A stretch of 64,000 bases of DNA. It comes from Nocardiopsis quinghaiensis (GTDB taxonomy: Bacteria > Actinomycetota > Actinomycetes > Streptosporangiales > Streptosporangiaceae). The position numbers were made by a program, and so were the translations under genes. The DNA is taken from assembly GCF_008638365.1 (NCBI RefSeq), contig NZ_ML703338.1:62001-126000 (forward strand), in the 5' to 3' direction. Below are positions 8,604-20,279 of the stretch, piece after piece; position 1 is the stretch's first letter, and each line of letters opens with the position of its first letter. The notes under the pieces were generated by a model. That model saw only the letters and a list, made by a program, of their open reading frames with translations, had not been told where the DNA came from and did not search any database.

Positions 8604-8623
8604 ACCTCAACAAAAGTTGAGGT
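8604..8623 (-). promoter_or_regulatory. MerR/SoxR-like operator in the split-transketolase promoter
   Basis: The perfect palindrome ACCTCAAC-AAAA-GTTGAGGT lies 16 to 35 bp upstream of the transketolase start. On the minus strand it follows a TTGACC hexamer and occupies a spacer of about 19 bp before a weak -10. This is the architecture of MerR-family activated promoters. The core CCTCAA...TTGAGG matches the SoxR box apart from its centre. No MerR-family gene lies in the window, so the regulator would act in trans. Confidence 0.55.
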
Positions 8624-8671
8624 CAATGGGCGGAAACACCCGCGCGGCAGGAAAACCTGAGGTGATTTACC

Positions 8672-9697
8672 TCACAGGACAGTGGCCCCGGGGACGTCCC
8701 CGTACGCCGACACGACCTGTTCGCACAGCCCGCTTCCCTCCAGCTCGGCCACCACGGCGGCCTCGCGCTCGGCGGCCTCGTCCCCGTCCCCGCCGCCGAC
8801 CAGGAAAGCGCAGGTCGGCCCCGACCCCGACACCAGCGCGCCCAGGGCGCCCGCGCCGCTGCCCGTCCTCAGGGTCCGCTCCAGCTCCGGCAGCAGCGAC
8901 AGCGCCGCCTCCTGGAGGTCGTTGGTCAGCGCGGCCCCCAGGGCCGCGGGATCACCGCTGGTGAGCGCGTCGGCCAGCGCCGGGTCCAGACGGGGCTCGG
9001 GAGCGTCCGGACGGATGCGGTCGTACTCGCCGAACACGCTGGCCGTGGACAACCCGTGCGGAGACAGCGCGAAGACCCAGCGCAGCCGCCCCGGAGCGGC
9101 CAGCGGACGCAGGACCTCCCCGCGCCCCGTGCCCACCGCGGTGGCTCCCAGCAGCGCGAAGGGCACGTCGCTGCCCAGGTCGGCCGCGTACCCGGCCAGG
9201 GTCTCCAGGGACAGTCCGCAGCCCCACAGGTGGTCGCAGGCGAGCAGGGCCGCCGCGGCGTCCGCGCTCCCCCCGGCCATGCCTCCCGCCACCGGGATGT
9301 GCTTGTCCAGGTGGACCGTGACCGGATGGCCCCGGCCGGTCCGCTCCGCCAGCAGGGCCACGGCGCGCGCGGCCAGGTTGGAGTCGTCCAGGGGCACGCG
9401 GGCCAGGTGGGAGCCCAGGCCGCCGCCCGCGGTCAGTCCGGCGAAGGCTGGCTCCTCGGCGGGGCCTCCCGGACCCGCGCCAGCGGCCCTCCCCGCCCCC
9501 GCGGGCGCGGATTCCCCGGCGCCGGAGGGGTTCGGCCGACGCGGCGGGGCCTCCTTGACGGTAACCTCGTCGAACAACGAGACGGCGTGGAACACGTTGA
9601 CGAGGTCGTGGAACCCGTCCTCACGTCCGGGCCCCACCGCCAACTGGAGGTTCACCTTCGCGGGGACCCGCACGGTTACGGTGGTATCAACGGTCAC
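8672..9697 (-). CDS. ispE: 4-diphosphocytidyl-2-C-methyl-D-erythritol kinase
   Basis: A 341-residue GHMP kinase of the MEP isoprenoid pathway; it phosphorylates CDP-methylerythritol at the 2-hydroxyl. Visible signatures are the N-terminal VPAKVNLQLAVG, the ATP loop PVAGGMAGGSADAAAALLA and the C-terminal VSGSGPTCAFLV. The start is placed at GTG 9697, just before TVDTTVTVRVPAK. The frame is open further upstream, but that extension has no family match. An Ala/Gly/Pro-rich insertion follows the first strands (about residues 50-85). This makes the protein longer than E. coli IspE. The gene is divergent from the downstream kinase gene. Confidence 0.93.
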   Translation of the reverse strand: MTVDTTVTVRVPAKVNLQLAVGPGREDGFHDLVNVFHAVSLFDEVTVKEAPPRRPNPSGAGESAPAGAGRAAGAGPGGPAEEPAFAGLTAGGGLGSHLARVPLDDSNLAARAVALLAERTGRGHPVTVHLDKHIPVAGGMAGGSADAAAALLACDHLWGCGLSLETLAGYAADLGSDVPFALLGATAVGTGRGEVLRPLAAPGRLRWVFALSPHGLSTASVFGEYDRIRPDAPEPRLDPALADALTSGDPAALGAALTNDLQEAALSLLPELERTLRTGSGAGALGALVSGSGPTCAFLVGGGDGDEAAEREAAVVAELEGSGLCEQVVSAYGDVPGATVL

Positions 9698-9962
9698 GAG
9701 TCCCCAATCGTAAAGGAACCCCCGCCTTGCGTGAACACGTACCCCGCCGGGGGCACCGGTGTGTTCACCACTCCTTACCAGCGCGGACACCGTCGCCGGA
9801 GGGAATCGGGAACCACGACCACGATCCGGGGATCGTTACCACTGTCATGTCAGTCACCGCCCGCCCTCAGAACAGCCCAATCGGGCCTGTGAGTGGGAAA
9901 CCGGGCACAAACACCGCTACCTTGGGGCAAGGCGGAGTTTGGACACCGTCGGGGAGGGTCGC

Positions 9963-11948
<1,986 letters not shown>

Positions 11949-11992
11949 GCCCCCGGTGGGGACGGGCCCGCGGACGCCCCCACGGCCGGACG

Positions 11993-12041
11993 CGGACGGG
12001 CCCGGCGCACCCGCCGAAGCGTGGTGTGCCGGGCCCGTCCG
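11993..12041. terminator. Bidirectional terminator between the kinase gene and guaA
   Basis: Stem of 18 bp (11993-12010 with 12024-12041) containing a single G-U pair, 13-nt loop, between two convergent genes. It can serve both strands. Confidence 0.8.
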
Positions 12042-12056
12042 GTGCCGTGGGGAGGG

Positions 12057-13637
12057 CTACTCCCACTCGATGGTGCCCGGGGGCTTGCTGGTCACGTCCA
12101 GCGCCACCCGGTTGATCTCGCGCACCTCGTTGGTGATCCGGTTGGAGATCCCGGCCAGCACGTCGTAGGGCACGCGCGACCAGTCGGCGGTCATCGCGTC
12201 CTCGCTGCTGACCGGGCGCAGCACCACGGGGTGGCCGTAGGTACGGCCGTCGCCCTGCACGCCCACCGAGCGCACGTCGGCGAGCAGCACCACCGGGCAC
12301 TGCCAGATGGAGCGGTCCAGCCCGGCGCGGGTCAGCTCCTCGCGGGCGATCGCGTCGGCCTCGCGCAGGATCTCCAGGCGCTCGCGGGTCACCTCACCGA
12401 TGATGCGGATGCCCAGTCCCGGACCGGGGAACGGCTGGCGCCACACCATCTCGGCGGGCAGGCCCAGCTCCTCGCCGACCTTGCGCACCTCGTCCTTGAA
12501 CAGTTCGCGCAACGGCTCCACCAGCGTGAACTGCAGGTCCTCGGGCAGGCCGCCCACGTTGTGGTGCGACTTGATGTTCGCGGTGCCGGTGCCGCCGCCG
12601 GACTCCACCACGTCCGGGTACAGGGTGCCCTGCACCAGGAACTCGACCTCGGCCCCGGCCTCGCCGCTCTCGGTGACGACCTCGCGGGCCGCCTGCTCGA
12701 AGACGCGGATGAACTCGCGGCCGATGACCTTGCGCTTCTCCTCGGGGTCGGTGACGCCCGACAGCGCGGACAGGAAGCGCTCCTCGGCGTCCACGACCTT
12801 GAGCTTGGCCCCGGTGATCGCGACGAAGTCCTTCTCCACCTGCTCGGCCTCGCCCTTGCGCAGCAGGCCGTGGTCCACGAACACACAGGTCAGCTGCTCG
12901 CCGACGGCACGCTGCACCAGGGCACCGGCCACGGCGGAGTCCACGCCGCCGCTCAGTCCGCAGATGACGCGCTTGTCGCCGATCTGCTCGCGGATGTGCT
13001 CCAGCTGCTCCTCGACGATGTTGACCATCGTCCAGGTGGGACGGCACCCCGCGCCCTCGTACAGGAAGCGGCGCAGCACCTCCTGGCCGTGCTCGGTGTG
13101 CATGACCTCGGGGTGGAACTGGACGCCGAAGAGGCGGCGGTCGGTGTCCTCGAAGGCGGCGACCGGCGCGCCCGCCGTGCTGGCGGTCGTGGTGAACCCC
13201 TCGGGGGCGCCGACCACCGAGTCGCCGTGCGACATCCACACCAGCTGTTCGGCGGGCGTACCGGCGAACAGCAGGGAGTCGGGGACCGCCGACAGCTCGG
13301 TGCGGCCGAACTCGCTGAGGTCGGTCCTCTCCACGGTCCCGCCCAGGGCCCGGGTCATCGCCTGGAAGCCGTAGCAGATGCCGAAGGTGGGGACCCCGGT
13401 CTCGAACAGCTCGGGGCCCAGGTTCGGGGCGCCCTCGGCGTAGACCGACGACGGTCCCCCGGAGAGGATGACGGCCTTGGGTTTCTTGGCGAGCATCTCC
13501 TCGACGGGCATGGTCGAGGGCACGATCTCACTGTGCACGTGGCATTCCCGGACGCGCCGTGCGATCAGCTGCGCGTACTGCGCACCGAAGTCGACGACGA
13601 GAACGGTGTCGAACGTGCTCTCAGCACCAACGGACAC
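12057..13637 (-). CDS. guaA: GMP synthase (glutamine-hydrolysing)
   Basis: A 526-residue enzyme converting XMP to GMP with ATP and glutamine. The N-terminal class I glutamine amidotransferase has the nucleophile motif GICYGFQAM and its His/Glu pair in [13 protein letters not shown]. The ATP pyrophosphatase domain has the P-loop-like [12 protein letters not shown]. The C-terminal dimerisation domain contains [13 protein letters not shown] and ends in KPPGTIEWE, the near-invariant terminus of the family. The GTG at 13637 gives the expected length, with GGAAGG upstream. With guaB and guaB3 at 34-37 kb, the window carries the whole IMP-to-GMP branch, though not as one operon. Confidence 0.97.
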   Translation of the reverse strand: MSVGAESTFDTVLVVDFGAQYAQLIARRVRECHVHSEIVPSTMPVEEMLAKKPKAVILSGGPSSVYAEGAPNLGPELFETGVPTFGICYGFQAMTRALGGTVERTDLSEFGRTELSAVPDSLLFAGTPAEQLVWMSHGDSVVGAPEGFTTTASTAGAPVAAFEDTDRRLFGVQFHPEVMHTEHGQEVLRRFLYEGAGCRPTWTMVNIVEEQLEHIREQIGDKRVICGLSGGVDSAVAGALVQRAVGEQLTCVFVDHGLLRKGEAEQVEKDFVAITGAKLKVVDAEERFLSALSGVTDPEEKRKVIGREFIRVFEQAAREVVTESGEAGAEVEFLVQGTLYPDVVESGGGTGTANIKSHHNVGGLPEDLQFTLVEPLRELFKDEVRKVGEELGLPAEMVWRQPFPGPGLGIRIIGEVTRERLEILREADAIAREELTRAGLDRSIWQCPVVLLADVRSVGVQGDGRTYGHPVVLRPVSSEDAMTADWSRVPYDVLAGISNRITNEVREINRVALDVTSKPPGTIEWE

Positions 13638-13728
13638 GACGGAGGACCTTCCGCAGGAGTAAAGGGATGTCCGCCCAGTCTAGGCCGTCGCGCGTGTCCG
13701 GCGGGTCCCGCGGGATGTGCGGTCCCGC

Positions 13729-14745
13729 TCAGCCCGCGAAGCCGCCGGGGTTGGCGGACTGCCAGCGCCAGGCGTCGCGGCAGGCGTCGTCCACGGTGCG
13801 CACGGCCTTCCAGCCCAGGTCGCGGGCGGCGGCGGAGGGGTCGGCGAAGCACACGGCGATGTCGCCGGGGCGGCGCTCGGCCACCGTGTACGGGATGGTC
13901 GATCCGGTGGCGCGCTCGAAGGCGCGCAGGCCCTCCAGGACCGAGGTGCCCTGTCCGGTGCCCAGGTTGTACACGCGGTACCCGGTGGCGTCGGCGAGGT
14001 GGTCCACGGCGGCCAGGTGGCCCTGGGCCAGGTCCACCACGTGCAGGTAGTCGCGCACGCCGGTGCCGTCGGGGGTGCCGTAGTCGTCGCCGAACACGTT
14101 CAGCCGCTCGCGGCGCCCGGCGGCGACCTGCGCGACGTAGGGGAACAGGTTGTTGGGTACGCCCTGGGGGTCCTCGCCGATCAGCCCGCTGGGGTGGGCG
14201 CCGATGGGGTTGAAGTAGCGCAGGGAGACGATCCGCCAGCGCGGGTCGGCCGCGGCCACGTCCCGCAGGATCTGTTCGGCGAACAGCTTGGTGGCGCCGT
14301 AGGGGTTGGTGGCGGACAGGTCGCCGTCCTCGGTGACGGGCGCACGCTCGGGGTCGCCGTAGACCGTGGCCGAGGAGCTGAACACCAGGTCGCGCACACC
14401 GTGTTCGTCCATCACCTCGACGAGGGAGAGCAGGGCGTCCAGGTTGTTGCGGTAGTAGCGCAGCGGCTGTTCCACCGACTCCCCCACGGCCTTGAGCCCG
14501 GCCAGGTGGATGACGGCGTCGATCCGGTGCTCGGCGAGGACGCGGCGCAACGCGGCGGGGTCGGTGCAGTCCTCCTCTTGGAAGGAGACGGTGCGCCCGG
14601 TGATGCGCTCGACGCGGCGCAGCGCCTCGGTGTGGCTGTTGACGAGGGAGTCCACGACCACGACCTCGTGCCCGGCTTCGAGCAGTTCGACCGCGGTGTG
14701 GGAGCCGATGTACCCGGCACCACCGGTGAGCAGGACGTTCATCAT
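13729..14745 (-). CDS. galE: UDP-glucose 4-epimerase
   Basis: A 338-residue short-chain dehydrogenase-type epimerase that interconverts UDP-glucose and UDP-galactose. The NAD Rossmann motif GGAGYIGS is at the N-terminus. The catalytic Ser region is SSSATVYGDP, with YGATK holding the Tyr-x-x-x-Lys pair. DYLHVVDLAQGHLAA and AERRPGDIA are standard GalE motifs. AGGGAAG precedes two consecutive ATGs (14745 and 14742). The gene stands alone, bounded upstream by two very strong hairpins, so it seems to be transcribed from its own promoter in the 14746-14870 gap. Confidence 0.95.
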   Translation of the reverse strand: MMNVLLTGGAGYIGSHTAVELLEAGHEVVVVDSLVNSHTEALRRVERITGRTVSFQEEDCTDPAALRRVLAEHRIDAVIHLAGLKAVGESVEQPLRYYRNNLDALLSLVEVMDEHGVRDLVFSSSATVYGDPERAPVTEDGDLSATNPYGATKLFAEQILRDVAAADPRWRIVSLRYFNPIGAHPSGLIGEDPQGVPNNLFPYVAQVAAGRRERLNVFGDDYGTPDGTGVRDYLHVVDLAQGHLAAVDHLADATGYRVYNLGTGQGTSVLEGLRAFERATGSTIPYTVAERRPGDIAVCFADPSAAARDLGWKAVRTVDDACRDAWRWQSANPGGFAG

Positions 14746-14870
14746 TCGCTTCCCTGGGGTGGAGTGCGCCCGCCGCCTCGCGGACCCTTCCCAGAATAGG
14801 GGGGACACCGGGCACGTGGCCGGTGACGGACGCCACCGTGTCCCGGAACCGCCGCCCGCCCCGGGAACAC

Positions 14871-14907
14871 GGCGACGGCCGGCCGGAGGAACCGGCCGGC
14901 CGTCGCC
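14871..14907. terminator. Strong hairpin upstream of galE (first of two)
   Basis: Perfect 16-bp GC-rich inverted repeat around an AGGAA loop. With the adjacent hairpin at 14924-14956 it forms a double terminator behind the nuclease gene and insulates galE. Confidence 0.75.
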
Positions 14908-14923
14908 GCGGGAGCGTGCGGGG

Positions 14924-14956
14924 GTCCGGCCCCGGCGGCGCGCGCCGGGGCCGGAC
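14924..14956. terminator. Terminator of the secreted nuclease gene
   Basis: Perfect 14-bp stem (14924-14937 with 14943-14956), loop GCGCG, starting 4 bp past the nuclease stop codon. Confidence 0.8.
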
Positions 14957-14960
14957 GGGG

Positions 14961-17396
14961 TCAGGGGCGTCCCGGCGGGGTGCTGCGGCGGACGTCCAGC
15001 CACAGCACCTGCGGGTCGTGGTCGCTGACCTGGTCGTGGAACTCGGAGTTGAGCCGCGCGATCCCGTAGTCGACCCGGCCCGCGAGCGCCTGGTTGACCA
15101 GGATGTGGTCCAGGGCCTGGGAGTTGCCGTCGTACACGTAGTTGTAGCGCTCCCCCTCGGGCAGGTCCGTCATCGGGTTGTCCAGGGGCCCGTCGACGGT
15201 GAGGATCTCCAGGGTCCGGGAGAACTGGAAGTCGTTCAGGTCGCCCATGACCACCAGGTTGGCCTCGGGGTCCACGGCCAGCAGTTCCTCGGCGAACCCG
15301 CGCACGAGCTCGGCCTGGGCGTGGCGCTGGGTCTCGCTGGTGCGGTTCGGCGGCTGGTGGACGCCGTGCAGGGACTGGTCGCCGCCCTTGGAGTTGAAGT
15401 GGTTGGTGACCACGTAAACGTCCCGGTTCAGGGCGCGGAAGTGGCCGACCAGCGGCTTGCGGCTGGACTCCCAGGCCTCGTCCTCCGGGGCGATCCGGCC
15501 CGGGGACACCGACAGCTCGGCGCCGCGCCCACCCTCCACGACCTCCACGGCGGTGGTGGCGTCGCCGCCCTCGCGGTCCACGAACCGCACGCGCGCGGGG
15601 TCGAACAGGAACGCGTTGCGGATGTTGCCGCCCGGCTGTCCGCCGTCCTGCTTGTTCCGCGGGCTGATCTGCCGCCACTCGTAGGAGGGGCCGCCCCGTG
15701 CCTCGACCGCGGCCACCAGCCGGTCCAGGGTGACGTCGGCGTCCACGACGCCGTCGTCGGTCGGACCGGTGTTGTCCTGGATCTCCTCCAGGCCGATGAT
15801 GTCGGGCGAGTTCAGGTACTCGACCATCCCTGCGGCCAGCTCGTCGTACTTGGCCTGGTCGTCCTGCCCGCCGAGGTTCTCGACGTTGTAGGTGGCGACA
15901 CTGACCTCGTAGCGCTCGGCGTCGCGGACGCCGGTGCGCTCCAGGTCACCGGGCACGTGCTCGCCCAGGGTGGTGGCGCGGACCAGGTAGCCGCCGTACT
16001 GGCTGTAGTAGACGGGGCCCTCGGTGGTCCCGGCGAGGGTGTCGCCCACGTTGGCGTCGGGGAACGGGTGCCGTGCCCGGTCCAGCAGCGACTCGATCTT
16101 GACCCGGCCCGAGTTGGGCTGGTCGTAGGACCCGTAGCGGGTGCCGCCGTTGACGGTGGGGTTCTGCCCGGGCTTGGTGGTCACCCACAGGGCGTGGTAG
16201 CCGTCGGTGGCGCCGACCACGGGGGCGTCCTCCACACGGACGAGCATGTGCTCGTGCGCGGCCCAGAAGTCCAGGGCGTAGGCCTCCGGCTCCAGGTCGA
16301 GGGAGGAGACGTCCCCGCCGGGCTCTGGCGCGTACGCCTCGGGGAGGGCTTCCTCGTCCAGCAGGACGGAGCCGGGTACCGCGTTGCCCGAGGACAGGAC
16401 GGTCCAGAGGGCCTGGCTCAGCTGGGTGACGGTCTGCGCTCCGGAGGAGGGCCGGTACTCGCTGACCCGTCCGGCGACCAGGACCTCGTCGCCCACGGCC
16501 ACGTCGGGGGTGGTGGAGCCGGTGAAGGCGAACAGCGCCTCGCTGGTGCGCGGGTCGCCGTCGCCCTCGGTGTCCTGGAACCAGAAGCCCTGGGCGCCGC
16601 CGAAGGCGTTGACCGCGGTGACCACGCCGGGCAGGCCCGTGACCTGCTGTCCCACGTGGGGAGAGGTGCGGGTGGTGCCCTGGACGTCGTGGACGCGCAG
16701 GTCGCCGGGCTCGACGGGGTCCTCGGGGTCCTCACCGCCGCCGTCGCCGGGGGTCTCACCCGCCGTGTTCGCGGGGGTGGGGGCTCCGGCGGTGAGGTCG
16801 GCCGCGTTGTCTCCGGTGTCGGAGAGGTCGGCGTCGCGCGAGGCGGAGGTGGTGTTGCCCAGCCTGGGCGCGGGCGCGTTCTCGTGGATGACGGCGTCGC
16901 CGTAGCCGACGAGGTCGACGACGTCCCCGTCCTCGGCGCACGTGGCGGCGGTGCGGCAGGTGACGGGGGCGGTGCCGCGCACGAGCAGGACGGTGCCGGA
17001 GGACGCGGACATGTTGGCGCCGCCGGCGGCGTCGGGGGCGGGGAGTTCGGCGCCGCCCCCGGAGCCGGCCGCCTGGCGCACGAGGTAGTACTCGCCCGCG
17101 CCGATCTCGCCGCCCAGTTCCGTGACCTGGACCCGGCTGGTCGGCTTGGGGTCGGCGGGCAGGTACTGCACGCTCCACCCGTCGAGGGAGAACGCCCCGT
17201 CGGCGGGGTTGCCCAGTTCGACGAAGTCGTTGCGCAGGTCGGCGCCGCTGTTGCCGCCTCCGCCGTACACCTCGCTGATCACCGGGGTTGTGGTGTCGGC
17301 GAGGGCGGTCGGTACCGCTCCGAGGCTGACGCCCAGGAGCACCGCCGCCGCTGCTGACGTGGACGCGATCAGGCGTCCGGGTCGGGTGGGGGACAC
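14961..17396 (-). CDS. Secreted ExeM/NucH-type nuclease with lamin-tail domain
   Basis: An 811-residue exported endonuclease/exonuclease/phosphatase. GTG 17396 was chosen: GGAG lies 5 nt upstream and translation then starts with a clean signal peptide (basic start, hydrophobic core LLGVSLGAV, cleavage after ALA). A lamin-tail domain follows (VISEVYGGGGNSG onward, about residues 38-170). Next come an OB-like region beginning LRVHDVQG and, from about residue 500, the metal-dependent phosphatase fold. Its active-site motifs are ATYNVENLGG, NHFNSKGGDQS, GDLNDFQFS and the terminal SDHDPQVL. The family degrades extracellular DNA, for nutrition or biofilm remodelling. An upstream start (ATG 17435) would lack a good ribosome binding site. 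Confidence 0.9.
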   Translation of the reverse strand: MSPTRPGRLIASTSAAAAVLLGVSLGAVPTALADTTTPVISEVYGGGGNSGADLRNDFVELGNPADGAFSLDGWSVQYLPADPKPTSRVQVTELGGEIGAGEYYLVRQAAGSGGGAELPAPDAAGGANMSASSGTVLLVRGTAPVTCRTAATCAEDGDVVDLVGYGDAVIHENAPAPRLGNTTSASRDADLSDTGDNAADLTAGAPTPANTAGETPGDGGGEDPEDPVEPGDLRVHDVQGTTRTSPHVGQQVTGLPGVVTAVNAFGGAQGFWFQDTEGDGDPRTSEALFAFTGSTTPDVAVGDEVLVAGRVSEYRPSSGAQTVTQLSQALWTVLSSGNAVPGSVLLDEEALPEAYAPEPGGDVSSLDLEPEAYALDFWAAHEHMLVRVEDAPVVGATDGYHALWVTTKPGQNPTVNGGTRYGSYDQPNSGRVKIESLLDRARHPFPDANVGDTLAGTTEGPVYYSQYGGYLVRATTLGEHVPGDLERTGVRDAERYEVSVATYNVENLGGQDDQAKYDELAAGMVEYLNSPDIIGLEEIQDNTGPTDDGVVDADVTLDRLVAAVEARGGPSYEWRQISPRNKQDGGQPGGNIRNAFLFDPARVRFVDREGGDATTAVEVVEGGRGAELSVSPGRIAPEDEAWESSRKPLVGHFRALNRDVYVVTNHFNSKGGDQSLHGVHQPPNRTSETQRHAQAELVRGFAEELLAVDPEANLVVMGDLNDFQFSRTLEILTVDGPLDNPMTDLPEGERYNYVYDGNSQALDHILVNQALAGRVDYGIARLNSEFHDQVSDHDPQVLWLDVRRSTPPGRP

Positions 17397-17684
17397 GTCT
17401 TCTCCGGAAGTGACTGGGGGTTGGGGCCTGCACATGATGGCCCCTGTGGATGTCCGACCGAAAGAGACGACGTGAAAAGGAGGCGAAGCGGTACACGGTT
17501 GGTACTGTCGGACTACTCTTCGGTAACCCTTACCTCGTGTGATCATCCACATCCCGACAGCCAGTGGGCTGGCCGGAAACGTTGATGGTGTGACGGGCGG
17601 GGTCTCCCCGCCGCTGATCCTGCTCCCAGTGGCGCTGTGGGGCACCGACAGTGCCGCTGGGAGCGGGATCGTCCGAGGCGCGCG
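17397..17684. other. Intergenic gap between the nuclease and RNA-repair genes
   Basis: 288 bp containing the nuclease promoter (right of 17396) and, from 17622, the terminator of the opposing RNA-repair gene. No further gene is seen. Confidence 0.5.
17622..17664. terminator. Terminator of the Pnkp/Hen1 transcript
   Basis: 17-bp stem (17622-17638 with 17648-17664) with two G-U type positions and a 9-nt loop, 20 bp past the Pnkp stop. Confidence 0.75.
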
Positions 17685-20279
17685 TCACAGCCGGGGGTCG
17701 ACCGGCTCCGACTCCAGGGCCAGCACCGCGAACACCGGCTCGTGCACGCGCCAGAGGGGTTCGCGCCGGGCGTGCCGGGCCAGGGCCTCCAGGCCCAGCT
17801 TGTGCTCGCGCATGGCCAGACCGCTCTTGCGGCCCACGTTGCGGTCCTTGAGGACCGTCATCCGGTCCGGGTCGGTGTAGTCGGGACCGTAGACGATCCG
17901 CAGGTACCCGGGGCCGCGCACCTTCAGCCCGGGCTGGGCCAGGCCCTTGCGGCCCCTGGCGCGGGCGCCCAGGACCGGTTTGACCACCATGCCCTCACCG
18001 CCGCTGGAGACCAGTTCGGTCCACCAGTCGGCGGCCGAGGCGCACGCCACCGGGTCGGTCGTGTCCACGACCCGGTAGCGGGTGGAGCGGACCAGACCGC
18101 TCACCTCGGCGAGCCGCTCGGCGATCGCCATGTGCCACAGGTGGTCGGCGTCCCCGTACTCCCGGCCCTCGGAGGCCAGCACCGTGAACGGCGCGTACCG
18201 GAGACCGGCGACGCCGTCGGTGTCCCAGGAGTAGCGACGGTAGACCCGGCTGAACTCCTCCACCTGCTCCGTGCGGCGCGCCACCCTGTCCGCCAGGCCG
18301 CCCACGGGCACGCCGCGGCCGGCCGCGGCGGCGAGCGCGGCTCCGGCGGCGGGCAGGGCCGCGCGGGCGGCGGCGCCCACCGACGCGTACTGCTCGCGGA
18401 TCAGCGAACGGGCCTTGGCCGACCACGGCAGCATCTCCCCGTCCAGGGCGACCCAGTCGGTACCCAGCCGGTCCCACAGCCCGGCGTCGGTGACCGCCTT
18501 CCGCAGCCGGTCCACCACCTCCGCCTGGAGCGCGGGATCGTTGAAGAACGGCCGGCCGGTCCGGGTGTACACGGTGCCCGGCTCGCCGGGGACGAACCGG
18601 CGCTCGGCGGCGGCCCCGTCCCGGCACAGCACGGCCACGGCCCGCGACCCCATGTGCTTCTCCTCGCACACGACCTCCCCGATCCCCGAGCCCCGGAAGG
18701 AGGCGAAGGCCTCGTTCGGGTGCTCCAGCAGGCCGGGTTCGGCCGAGGTCGGCGCCGGGGCCATGGCCGGCGGCAGGTACAGCAGCCAGCGAGGGTCCAC
18801 GGAGAACCGGCTCATGACCTCCAGCGCGGCCAGGGTGCTGCCGCCGCCGGTGCGCACCAGACCGTGCTCGGTCTCCACGAACATGCCCGAGTGGGCGTCG
18901 TCGGCGCCGACGTCGGTGATGTCCACGACGGTGTCCGGGCGGGTGTCCGCGGCCTTCGCGGGCCCGCCGCCGAGCGGGCGCACGGGCTCGTACCAGGTGC
19001 GGTGGGCGGCCACGCCGACCAGCTCCCGCTCGGGGTAGCGCAGCGCGGTGAGCCTGCCGCCGAACACGCAGCCGGTGTCCAGGCAGAGGGTGTTGTTGAG
19101 CCACTCGGCCTTGACCATGGGCGTGTGCCCGTGGACCACGGCGGCCCTGCCCCGGTACTCGCGCGCCCACGGCAGCCGCACCGGAAGCCCGTACTCGTCG
19201 GTCTCGCCGGTGGTCTCGCCGTACAGGGCGAAGGAGCGCACGCGGCCGGAGGCCCGCCCGTGGTAGGCCTCCTTGAGTCCGGCGTGCGCGACGACCAGCC
19301 TGCCCCCGTCCAGGATGAGGTGGCTGACCAGTCCGTCGCAGAAGTCCAGCACGCTCCCGCGGAACTCCTCGCTCTCCCGGCCCAGCTGCTCCACGGTCTC
19401 GGCGAGGCCGTGTGTGAGCCGGGCCTTCCCTCCCCTGAGCACCCTGACGAGCTTGTTCTCGTGGTTGCCGGGCACGCAGAGGGCGTCGCCGTCGGCGACC
19501 ATGCCCATGACCAGGCGCAGCACGCCGGGGCTGTCGGGCCCCCGGTCCACGAGGTCGCCGACGAACACCGCCGTGCGGCCCCCGGGGTGGCGGGCGCCGA
19601 CCGGGCGTCCCAGCTCGTCCCGGAAGAGCTCGTACCCCAGCTCCCCGAGCAGCTCCTCCAACTCATCGCGGCAGCCGTGCACGTCGCCGACGATGTCGAA
19701 CGGTCCGGTGAGCTCCTTCCTGTCCGGCCAGGCGCGCTCCAGCTCGATGGTCGCGGCGTCGATCTCCTCCGGGCCGCTGAGCACGTACACCTTGCGGAAG
19801 CCCTCGCGGCGGAGCCGCTTGACGCTCTGCCTGAGGTCGCGCCGCTGGCGCCGGATGACGTGGTCGCCGAAGTCGCGGTCGGGCCGGTTCCGGTTGCGCT
19901 CCCGGGCCAGGGCCTCGGGCACGTCCAACACGATGGCGTTGGACAGCACGTCGTTGGCCTTGGCCACGCGCAGCAGTTCCTGGCGCGCCCTGGCCTGCAC
20001 GTTGGTGGCGTCGGCCACCGCGAGCAGGCCCCGCCGCAGCCGGATGTCCACGACGGTGTGCAGGAGCGAGAACGCGTCGGCGCTCGCGGACTGGTCGTTC
20101 TCGTCGTCGCTGACCAGGCCGCGGCAGTAGTCGGAGCTGATCACCTGCGTGGATCCGAAGTGCTTGGCGGCGAAGGTGGACTTACCCGAGCCGGACACCC
20201 CGACGAGCACGACGAGCCCCATCTCGGGCACGCTGAGCACGCGCGGCGCGGCGTTCTCGGCCTTCTCGGTCGTGCTCAT
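17685..20279 (-). CDS. pnkp: Polynucleotide kinase-phosphatase-adenylyltransferase (bacterial Pnkp)
   Basis: An 864-residue trifunctional RNA end-healing enzyme. The N-terminal 5'-OH kinase has Walker A GVSGSGKST (residues 27-35). The central metallophosphoesterase starts near residue 195 with GDVHG, then GDLVDRG and GNHE, and removes 2'/3' phosphates. The C-terminal ligase-like adenylyltransferase carries the lysine motif EEKHMGSRA near residue 540 and a later EGMVVKP. Its ATG overlaps the Hen1 stop (ATGA), so the two are translationally coupled, as in characterised bacterial Pnkp/Hen1 cassettes. The heterotetramer repairs RNAs cut by ribotoxins and methylates the 3' end so that the joint resists a second cut. 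Confidence 0.95.
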   Translation of the reverse strand: MSTTEKAENAAPRVLSVPEMGLVVLVGVSGSGKSTFAAKHFGSTQVISSDYCRGLVSDDENDQSASADAFSLLHTVVDIRLRRGLLAVADATNVQARARQELLRVAKANDVLSNAIVLDVPEALARERNRNRPDRDFGDHVIRRQRRDLRQSVKRLRREGFRKVYVLSGPEEIDAATIELERAWPDRKELTGPFDIVGDVHGCRDELEELLGELGYELFRDELGRPVGARHPGGRTAVFVGDLVDRGPDSPGVLRLVMGMVADGDALCVPGNHENKLVRVLRGGKARLTHGLAETVEQLGRESEEFRGSVLDFCDGLVSHLILDGGRLVVAHAGLKEAYHGRASGRVRSFALYGETTGETDEYGLPVRLPWAREYRGRAAVVHGHTPMVKAEWLNNTLCLDTGCVFGGRLTALRYPERELVGVAAHRTWYEPVRPLGGGPAKAADTRPDTVVDITDVGADDAHSGMFVETEHGLVRTGGGSTLAALEVMSRFSVDPRWLLYLPPAMAPAPTSAEPGLLEHPNEAFASFRGSGIGEVVCEEKHMGSRAVAVLCRDGAAAERRFVPGEPGTVYTRTGRPFFNDPALQAEVVDRLRKAVTDAGLWDRLGTDWVALDGEMLPWSAKARSLIREQYASVGAAARAALPAAGAALAAAAGRGVPVGGLADRVARRTEQVEEFSRVYRRYSWDTDGVAGLRYAPFTVLASEGREYGDADHLWHMAIAERLAEVSGLVRSTRYRVVDTTDPVACASAADWWTELVSSGGEGMVVKPVLGARARGRKGLAQPGLKVRGPGYLRIVYGPDYTDPDRMTVLKDRNVGRKSGLAMREHKLGLEALARHARREPLWRVHEPVFAVLALESEPVDPRL

